This document shows, in pieces, positions 55,111 to 64,000 of a stretch of 64,000 nucleotides of DNA (the first letter of the stretch is position 1; each line of letters opens with the position of its first letter). Origin of the DNA: Tenodera sinensis (Eukaryota > Arthropoda > Insecta > Mantodea > Mantidae); NCBI GenBank assembly GCA_030765045.1, contig CM060962.1, positions 212,066,031 to 212,130,030 on the forward strand. The letters run 5' to 3'. Both the position numbers and the translations under genes were made by a program. Under the pieces are notes generated by a model. The model was not told the origin of the DNA and made no database searches. It worked only from the letters and a program-made list of their open reading frames with translations.

Positions 55111-55802
55111 TACAGGTAGAAGGGAAGTCATTACATTACTTCTAATATGTGCTTCATAGAAGGCTTACAAGCAAAAAGTGTAATGGCATTTAGTTCTTTG
55201 ATCAGCCGATTTCGAAGAAATAAGTGGTTTTTCATCCAAATTGGATGCATAATTCCACAAGAATACACGAGCATAAACAGTTTGTTACTGATAAGATGCG
55301 TAGAGTAGCTTATTTCTGACATAGCTTCGGTAGTAATAATGCTACATCACACAGGGTTTCGAAATAATTAATCACTTAAAACGTGAAGAAAAACTCCAAG
55401 CAGCTTTTTGACACGTGCAGTGAGTCGACAACGTTGCGCTGAGGTTGGTCAGAGAATTGACCTTGTTTGTGGATGTAAACATGTCGGGCGCTTTCGCTTT
55501 CGTTGTAATGTTTTGGGAGCTAACGTTTGTGATTGGCCTACGCCGGCTTAGTAAACACACAAGGACAAGGCAGCGTATTTGTTTGTGTTTTCAAGAAGCA
55601 CCGTTACTGTGTTTGTTTATGTACTGAGCTAGGGAAAGTGACACCCACACATCTGCAGTGTTGCCAGCTTGTTTTCGACAAAACTAAAATATCTCCGTAG
55701 GAAATATTGAGAAACAAAAAACGTAAGATACAATATGTGTTCCGAATACCGAGATCTACCACTGGTTTAAACTAATGTAATGACTTCCCTTCCACCCGGT
55801 AC
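55111..55802 (-). mobile_element. Terminal-inverted-repeat DNA element, copy 2
   Basis: TACAGGTAGAAGGGAAGTCA at the left and, read inward from 55802, TACCGGGTGGAAGGGAAGTC at the right; the extended inverted repeat includes ATTACATTA. It is inverted relative to copy 1 at 16.76 kb and about 340 bp shorter. Shared words include TTTCGAAATAATTAATCA, GGGAGCTAACGTTTGTGATT, and GATCAGCCGATTTCGA. Confidence 0.75.
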
Positions 55803-56719
55803 TACCAAGTACCAACGGTGTTCTACCAGGGCGCGGGTCTAACGGAGTGTTAATATTCCACTCACGTCATTCAGTCACAGCAAATTAAGGTACAAGTAAA
55901 AGCTAACTGAACTGTAAAAGGGCGAGAGAAATATTTGTTGCTCTATGTACTGAAGTCGTCCTACAAATAGGTAGGTACTTGAATTTTAGAGCTCAGTGTC
56001 TCAAATGTCCTAGAAGGCCAAGTTGAGAAACGTTAGTGTGAAGCATAATTCACGTTCTTTTAGTTATGAACTGCGTAGCTCACAAACAAAAACTTGTGTT
56101 TAAGTTCATATCAGCCAAAGTTGGTACACGAAATGTTTCAAGAAAATCCTCTACTCCAAGCAACTTTACACTGAACAATTTTTAGCTGCTTAATTTTCTC
56201 AAAATTCGCTGTAAGAATTTTGTTGAAAATACTATATATTTAAGATATATACACAATAAATAAAATGTACATTTATAATTTTCTGGAAGCACCCTTGTGA
56301 AACTCATTTGTGAAGCTTATTTAGCTCAGAAGGAATTGTGTAATACTGGTAAATGTTAAGAAATAGTGAAAAACTCACCACACATAAAATATAGATCTCT
56401 AAGAAAATCAATTGATTTCAGATATTCTGTTTTGTGGTCTAAGTCATTTCCAATATATCCGTTAATATTAGTTTCAATTGATCAATACTTTGTGGGTTTT
56501 ATAAGATTCTGTGGCTATTACTTTTTTCTACTGATGTCATGGGAAGAATATGGCATTTTGGTGCCATGATAAGCCGCTCTTAAATACCTGACTAGTCCGT
56601 TCCCTCAATCTCTCTTGTGATGCATAAGCAAAGCACATCATTAAATCGTATCTTATATTTTTTCTCAATTAAGATAAAGATGTTATGAAAACAAACGTAC
56701 ATAAGGACAAAAAGAAAAC
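55803..56719. other. Unassigned AT-rich DNA
   Basis: No coding similarity recognised. Confidence 0.4.
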
Positions 56720-57740
56720 AGCCCGAAAATTATAGCGGAATAGCATTACTTCATAAATGCCCATTAAAGTAGAACAGCAAGACTCCAGAAAAAAATATAT
56801 CTATAGTGGATGCAATGAATATAATCAGAAAAATTATAGAAATATCGATGGAAATTAATAAACCAGTACTTTTGTGTTTTGTGAACTTGAAGAAAGCATT
56901 CGATAGGGTAAAATTAAAGCTGTACTACCAATATTACAAGAAAAAGGCGCACCCATGTAACTGATTAGATAAATAATAGAGCTCAACACAGACTGCAAAA
57001 TAAAAGTAAAGGAACAACCTGAAGAAAGAACAATTGGCGAGGGAATTATACAAGGCGATTCTGTATTTTCATTCCTTTTTATTGTTATAATGAATAAATT
57101 AATTGAGGGGAAAGAAATAGAATATGGAAATAAACACACAGAAAACTAAAGGCCTAACAGTACCAAAAGAATCACTGAAATGCAAATTAGAAGTGGAAAG
57201 AAAAAACATTGGACATGTTTCAGAATTTAATTATTTAGGCATTCAAATAACTAGCACGAAAAATTTAAATCGAGAAGTAAAAACACGCGCATATCAGGAT
57301 GCATAAGACATAATGTGGCCTAATAAGTATATAGCAGTAGACAGTAAAGTCCACATTTATAAAACAATTGTGAGACCAATCTTAACTTAGGCAGCATAAG
57401 CCAGAGCAGATATAAACAGAACAAGTATTAAGTACATATAAATTGAGAACATTAAGAACAATTCAAGGAAAAGGTGTTATTAGATAAAATACGTAATACA
57501 GAAATCAGAGAAAATTGCCAAATTCAGCATATAACAAAATGTATTAACGAGTGACGAAATACTGGAAAGAACACATTAATAAGTTGGGAAAAAATCGTCT
57601 AATAAAAACGCCAAAGAGGGCAGACCTTTAGATGGGAGAAGACCAAGAGGAAGACCCGTTAGGAAATGCTTTGACAGTATTTATAGCTCATCCGCAGAAT
57701 AAAAGGAGAAATGAAGAGATTATTCTACACACAAAGAAGA
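56720..57740 (+). pseudogene. Non-LTR retrotransposon RT relic (same group as 19.9-21.6 kb)
   Basis: PENYSGIALLHKC, SIVDAMNIIRKIIEISMEIN, KPVLLCFVNLKKAFDRVK (motif A with Asp changed to Asn), KVKEQPEERTIGEGIIQGDS (motif B region), EINTQKTKGLTVPKESLKCK, ISEFNYLGI-like HVSEFNYLGIQITSTKNLNR, and near the end GRRPRGRPVRKCFDSI. The FADD box is not recoverable. Several stops and frame changes. Confidence 0.7.
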
Positions 57741-57971
57741 AGAACAAGAAGGGGAAAAAATAGAAATTATTAACAGTGAAGTACTGTTAACTAGTCACTA
57801 CATATTTCATCTTAAATAATTAAGCCGAAATGGTGAACGCCATAATTATGGATATAATACTGCGCCACATGGCGGAATTAAATAATCAGAAAATGTTAAA
57901 ATCGTTACATGTATAAAGCTACAGAATCTGGGAGATTAGTGGTGGCTAAAATGGTCAAAAAGGCACGAAAT
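57741..57971. other. Short unassigned spacer
   Basis: Nothing recognised. Confidence 0.4.
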
Positions 57972-58545
57972 GTTACAGACAAGTCATTAGGGGCGAGCTT
58001 CCAGGTAGTCAAGCGAGACCTGGTAAGACCAGTTTTCCTGGAAATCGCTCAGTGCCGGTGTTGAGCAGGAAAACAAGGGGTGGTCGTTTCTTCGAAACCC
58101 TGTTGCTAATTGGGAAGTGAAAGGTATAGAGAGCGTCATGACGCACAGGGACTTGCCGGGCAGAACCCAGAGAGAGCGGTTCGGTGAGACTTGCCCTCCA
58201 GAACCGGACGAAACGGGTCACTACACTCGTCGCCCATATCTCCGAGCGAGCACTTCAGTCACGGCACTTGCATTCCGGATCCTCGAGTGTGAGGATACAT
58301 TATATTTAATAGTAACAATCTTCGGTATTAGTAAAGACACAGTCACGACTTAACGTTGTTAATAACGATCGGCAAATCTCACGCATTCTTATTTTGGTGA
58401 GAATAAAAGTATTCAAACGAGAGTTCTGGTTTTAATCGCAAACACCCACGCATACCCCGAGGTTAAAATCACATGCCAGAGCAGCCGGAGCAGGAATCAC
58501 CAGAAAGCAGCATTCCGCGTAGGGTAGCGGCACGGAGGAGCGGGT
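57972..58545 (+). mobile_element. Possible LTR with start of a gag-like ORF
   Basis: A GC-richer block beginning TGTTACAGACAAG contains AGAATAAAAGTATTC (AATAAA signal) near 58402, followed by CGAGAGTTCTGGTTTTAATC. From ATG at about 58472 it reads MPEQPEQESPESSIPRRVAA then RRSG, stop. Polyadenylation signal plus downstream Pro/Glu/Arg-rich start resembles the 5' end of a gypsy-type element, but no primer binding site, second LTR or target duplication was found. Confidence 0.3.
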
Positions 58546-58705
58546 AATCCCACATCAATAAGATAAGTGAAGCCTAGTTTTTAGACAGTTATGGTTATTT
58601 ATTAATCTGGATATGAAAGTTTGCAGAGGCTACATATAAATGTATTATTAAATACATTATTGCGGGTAGAGAAACTCAGGTGGAATGTATCACATCAGAT
58701 CCTTG

Positions 58706-58939
<234 letters not shown>

Positions 58940-58950
58940 GTTGTTGTTGT

Positions 58951-59618
58951 TACACTTATTATTTCGTAGTACCAAATTATGCACATGATCAAACAATACA
59001 ATCCCTTTTAAGTCATTTAGTTCGTAAATTTTTGGATATGAGTAATTATATTTTGCCCTTGATTGTCACATTTTAGTTACTTCTCTAGTTTGTTTTTGTT
59101 TATTTAAAAATGTGCTGTTCTAGTAAAGCAGTCATTACGACACTGACAAATCAACACTTCTATACCGCCAAACAATCTGCTTTAATGTTTTAACGTGTAC
59201 AACGGAATAGCTGCCCACAATAACTTAATGTTTTCGCGTATTGTAGCAAATTTAGGTGGCTCTGTCCCACACAAAATATCCATTAGAGTTACCAGAGATA
59301 AAATTTTAAAGGTGGCTCGTGCTGTGTATTCGACAGTCCCTTATTGTCCAGGGAGAGTTTATCGAGGTACATCCTGAAGTCTTCATGGTAGTGAGCTGGC
59401 GCACTATCTTGTTAAAGGTAAAACCCCTCGTCCTATAAGATCTTGCCACGCAGCTGAAATCGATGTCAACAGCTTCCAGAGGTGAGCCGCAGCGTATTCT
59501 TCGAATAACACCCTGGCAGTCACTGTTCACGTTCCCTAAATAAACAAAACAAGGGTTAGCAAAGGAACGTCAAATATAATTCCTCGGGCTAAGAAAGGAA
59601 CATGATGTAAAGAAAAAA
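58951..59618. other. Unassigned DNA
   Basis: No coding similarity recognised. Confidence 0.4.
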
Positions 59619-60663
59619 TCTGATGTGTTGTGCTCACATGACTTTCTCTACTCTTGTACTAATTATTCTTACAAACTCTTATTCCTCTATATCTCAGGAC
59701 TGACGAACATTACTCAGCAGGTATGAACACATTTCCATTCTTCCTCCCTTCGTGACCACGTAAGCGGAAGAGTGGGGAAAACAAAGTGAAAAAGGGCTCT
59801 ACCTAAAGCGTGTTACTCTAGTTATGGAGGGGGGCTCCTCTCACCACACTTGCGGAGTAACCTTTATCAGCCCTCTATCTTTTTCATGTTAGTCGAGATA
59901 AACATAATTATACAGAAATTACCTTAGTGTTAATTTTCTTGTAGGTGCAAGAGCTACAGTCAGCCTTTTAAAGCTCGTCACTATATGAAAGCCTTGAAAT
60001 TCCCTTCTCTTGGCGCGGTCAAGAGATAAAAAAGCGAATAACGAGCTTCCATTTGAGAAAAGTAAAAGTATTGCAAAACTGAAAGAAATAATCAGGAATA
60101 TCTCCGAAATGGTTCACTTCACAAAAATGCATTTGGGCATAGCTTTTGTGCTTTAACGAGTTTACATTTTTTGTAGAGTAAGATTTGGTCTATCTCTTAC
60201 GGTTTTCCAGTTATGCAAAAGTCACAGAACTACATGGGCTACAACCAGAAAATTCAGAAAATACACTTCATTTGCCAAAGAAATATCTTAAACATCATTT
60301 TAATCAAAATGATTATAGCCATTTTTGAGAAATTCAAAATTTTAGAATAATTTTCCATGTAAAGGTAATTTCGAGTGCAGGAATTTCCTTGAAAATCCTC
60401 GCGTCGCATACTTAAAAAAATTAAACTTAAATGCCAACTTTGACTTTTAACGAACCTTTCGTTTTTGAGTTACGCTGTTTACTGGCGTGCGCGCGCGCAC
60501 ACACACACGCATGCACGCACACACACACCGACCTTTTTCTAGAACTGCTTTTATTGGATTCAGGGGCCTTAAAACATATATATCCAATGAACTATCGACA
60601 TCGAATTTTTGTGTCGAATACAATATTTGACCTAAATACCATACGAAGTAGAAAAAGTAAAAA
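59619..60663 (+). mobile_element. R1 repeat, complete copy carrying an inner insertion
   Basis: Starts TCTGATGTGTTGTGCTCACA and ends GTAGAAAAAGTAAAAA. Its core is (GC/CA)-type GCGCGCGCACACACACAC. An extra 177 bp is present at 59695-59871. Confidence 0.8.
59695..59871. mobile_element. 177-bp insertion inside R1
   Basis: Absent from all other R1 copies; bounded by CCTCTATATCT and CCTCTATCT, a likely 9-11-bp duplication. It starts CAGGACTGACGAACATTACT and ends GGAGTAACCTTTATCAG. No tRNA boxes or clear TIRs. Confidence 0.55.
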
Positions 60664-60693
60664 TAGCATTTTTATGAAAATATCATTGTGTGC

Positions 60694-60772
<79 letters not shown>

Positions 60773-60804
60773 TCATTGCCTATTTTTGGAGCATAACTCA
60801 AGAA
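60664..60804 (-). mobile_element. R1 core fragment, inverted, with (GT)n
   Basis: GCATTTTTATGAAAATATCA, (GT)n at 60688-60771, then GGAGCATAACTCAAGAA: the R1 core in minus orientation, sandwiched between two plus-strand R1 copies. Confidence 0.6.
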
Positions 60805-61667
60805 TCTGATGTGTTGCACTCACATGACTTTCTCTACTCTTGTACTAACCATTCATACAGACTCTTATTCCTATATTTTCTTCGTGTTACTTTAGGTAAA
60901 CATTTACACAAACTATCTTATTGTTTTCTTTTTTTTCCTTGTAGGTGCAAGGGGAATGAATATTAGAATACGGTAGGCTTTGAGCGATTGTTAAATCGTT
61001 TTAGCTTTGAGATCCCGTTGTCTTTGCACGCTTAACGTGTAAAACTGAACAACGATGTAGCATTTCAAGAAAGTTTTAAGTTTTCCGAAACTGGTAGAAA
61101 TAACAAGGAATATCTCCGAAATATTTAACTATATAGAAGGTTTATTAAGAGATAAATTGTGTGTTTTAGCGAGATCTACAATTTTTTGTACAGTAAGATT
61201 TTGTCTATCTCTTATGGTTTACGAGTTATTCAAAAGTCATCCAGAGTAAACAGGACTACATAGGCTATAGCCAGAAAATTCAAAATATAAATTTCATTTG
61301 TCATAAAAACATCTTAAACATATGGCATTTTTATCAAAATCGTTAGAGCCATTTTCAAAAGAATAAAAGTTTTAAAAAATGTTCTATGTAAAGGGTAGTT
61401 TAGGGTGGAACTATTATCTTCAAAATCTTCGTGTCGCATCCTTGGAAGACATTGAACTTAAATATCATCTTTGGTTTTTAGCCGACTTTTCGTTTTTGAG
61501 TTATGCTGTCTACAGACTGACACACACAGAGACACACGGACCTTGTTCTAAAAACGCTTTTATTGGATTCAGGGTGCCTGAAAACATATATTTCCGGTGA
61601 AATCTCGACATCGAAGTTTTGGGTGGAATACAATACTTCCTCTACCTGCCAGTAGAGAAAGTAAAAA
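60805..61667 (+). mobile_element. R1 repeat, complete copy
   Basis: Starts TCTGATGTGTTGCACTCACA and ends CAGTAGAGAAAGTAAAAA; 863 bp, close in length to the 20.5-kb copy. The core is short: GACTGACACACACAGAGACA. Confidence 0.85.
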
Positions 61668-62284
61668 CGAAGATCGGTTGATATTTAAGTTCAGCATCTT
61701 CCAAGGATGTGACACAGTGATTTTCACACCCTACACCGACATTTATAAGAAACATGATTCGTTATTCCTTATTTTTAAAAAAATAACTAATGGTTCTCAA
61801 TATAGTGATAAATATTTAAGATATTTTCGTGACAAATAAAATGCACCTCTTGAATTTTCCATAAAGAGCCTCTGAGTTCCCCATTCTGAATAGCGCTTAT
61901 ATGATTGGTAAACCACAAGAGATAAAACCTTACTACACATAACTGGTACACAATTTGCGTCAAAAGGTTTTGTGACGTGACCATTTCACAGATATTTGTA
62001 TTTATTGGTTTCAATTTTCAAAACCTTATAGCCTTTCAAGTAATAAACCGCTATTTGTTTTTCCCGTAGTTATGCAAAAGCATGGAATTTCAAAGTCATC
62101 ACATAGCGACCTACTTTCTAGAACAATGTAACAGTCGGCTTAGCCTTCTTAAAGCTAAAACAAAATGCCGAATGTGTAATGGAAGTTTATCTCAATTAAA
62201 GAAGTAATCAGGCGAATAAACTGTTGTAAGAATAATTTGTGGAGGAGTGAGTAGAAAAAGCCATGTAATGCGCAACACCTTAAT
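61668..62284 (-). mobile_element. R1 repeat, old diverged copy
   Basis: Collinear minus-strand R1 without core: GTTGATATTTAAGTTCAGCA, TTCGTGACAAATAAAATGCA, GGTAAACCACAAGAGATAAA, TTATGCAAAAGCATGGAATT, and GAAAAAGCCATGTAATGCGC at the 5' end. It is much more diverged than its neighbours. Confidence 0.6.
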
Positions 62285-63236
<952 letters not shown>

Positions 63237-63800
63237 GTTTTCCAAATCCTTGTGTAATACTATTTAGATGAAGGACAAAATTGTTTTAAGAAAATAAGAA
63301 GTATCGATATTTTCCTTGATAGTTTAGTTATGACACAATGTGGCTGTAGGGGTTCGAGATGATCAGGATATACCGCTGTTTGCTTAACACTGCTGGCCGG
63401 AGCAACCATTATCCTTTGTGTGCTGACCCTGATAAAAGCCACAAATTTTCACCTGCATCACTGGCTCATTTCTTTCACCTCTGTCTGTTTGAAACAAAAG
63501 CAATTACACCATGTTCATGGTACCGTCGTGCGCGGACCTCGAACTGTAACATTTGCTTTCCAATTAGGAAATTCCCTCAGGCAAGTGATTGAAACAGACA
63601 CTATTCAAAGGGATACACGGATCCCTTTGTATCCAGAATAAGAGTATTTACTTATAAATGGCGGAACACACAACTTTGCATGTATTACGCCACTTCTGCC
63701 TCTTAGCAGTTGTCTCTTCCTGTAGTATTTCTGATATTCACTTTAGACCTGCCTATTCTGACAGTAAGAGGAAACTAGAAAATAATTTTAATTTTATTTC
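63237..63800. other. Unassigned DNA
   Basis: Small ORFs of 60-77 codons only; nothing recognised. Confidence 0.4.
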
Positions 63801-64000
63801 TAGTTTCTCCTTCCTCGTACGAAGTAGGGAGAGAATGTATTGCATCTCACCTAAAATTTCATAAAGATTTCACTAGAAATACACGTTTTAGTCCCCTAAG
63901 TAAAAGAACATGGTGTCTGTGTGTGAGTGTGGGGGGGGGGGGAGGTGCGTGTATGTGTGTGAATAGTATAACAAAAAAAAAAAAAAAAAAACGTATAAAT
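63801..64000 (-). mobile_element. R1 repeat, running off the window
   Basis: TCCTCGTACGAAGTAGGGAG (3' hairpin region), AAAGATTTCACTAGAAATAC, AGAACATGGTGTCTGTGTGT, a G12 run at 63932-63943, GTATGTGTGTGAATAGTATA and an A18-19 run near the end. The copy continues past 64000. Confidence 0.65.

Noticed and set aside
60431..60966. His-Thr and Val-Cys rich ORFs (also near 10.1, 11.6, 31.4, 54.9 and 62.4 kb)
   Set aside because: Produced by (CA)n/(GT)n tracts, mostly inside the non-coding R1 repeat.

Overview
The window looks like intergenic, transposon-saturated DNA from an arthropod. It is AT-rich, has no convincing host gene, and carries long (TTA)n/(TAA)n and (CA)n tracts. It also holds relics of hAT, piggyBac, Tc1/mariner-like, Penelope-like and several non-LTR lineages, plus tRNA-headed SINEs. 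The arthropod call rests on remembered family distributions (jockey-type LINE, CGGBP1-like hAT, an arthropod multi-copy protein of unknown function), so the exact clade is not claimed.

Layout. 0-7.5 kb: a long inverted pair, fragments of a minisatellite-type repeat (called R2 here), tRNA-like SINE heads and a foldback element with ~340-bp arms. 7.5-13.2 kb: a broken hAT transposase, R2 and R1 repeats (R1 = a ~0.86-kb family with a dinucleotide core) and a Penelope-like GIY-YIG relic. 13.4-19.8 kb: a (TAA)n tract, an RNase H relic, SINEs, an inverted-terminal-repeat element and an R2 array. 19.8-25 kb: a LINE split by an R1 copy, a second Penelope relic and a DDE transposase split by a SINE. 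25.8-28.9 kb: a decayed copy of the unknown arthropod protein and a LINE fragment. 29.6-35.1 kb, minus strand: a jockey-like ORF1 pseudogene lies head-to-tail with an uninterrupted 899-codon jockey-like ORF2, the only apparently intact protein in the window. 36-49 kb: a hAT derivative with near-perfect 8-bp target duplication, five non-LTR relics, SINEs and a piggyBac-like relic. 49.5-53 kb: two TTAA-flanked elements nested with R1 copies. 53.3-53.95 kb: a ~640-bp nearly pure (TTA)n tract. 54-64 kb: many R1 copies, a second copy of the inverted-terminal-repeat element, a LINE relic, a possible LTR and more (TTC)n/(TTA)n.

The genes do not form a pathway. What is informative is the nesting, which gives a relative chronology and exact element boundaries. 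R1 interrupts a LINE at a site where the two halves rejoin in frame. A piggyBac derivative sits in an R1 copy, an R1 copy sits in another TTAA element, hAT sits in R1, and a SINE sits in a DDE transposase. The most notable system-like signal is R1 (at least 14 copies): terminal inverted repeats, a small 3' hairpin and a variable microsatellite core, matching the architecture of non-autonomous Helentron/DINE-type elements.
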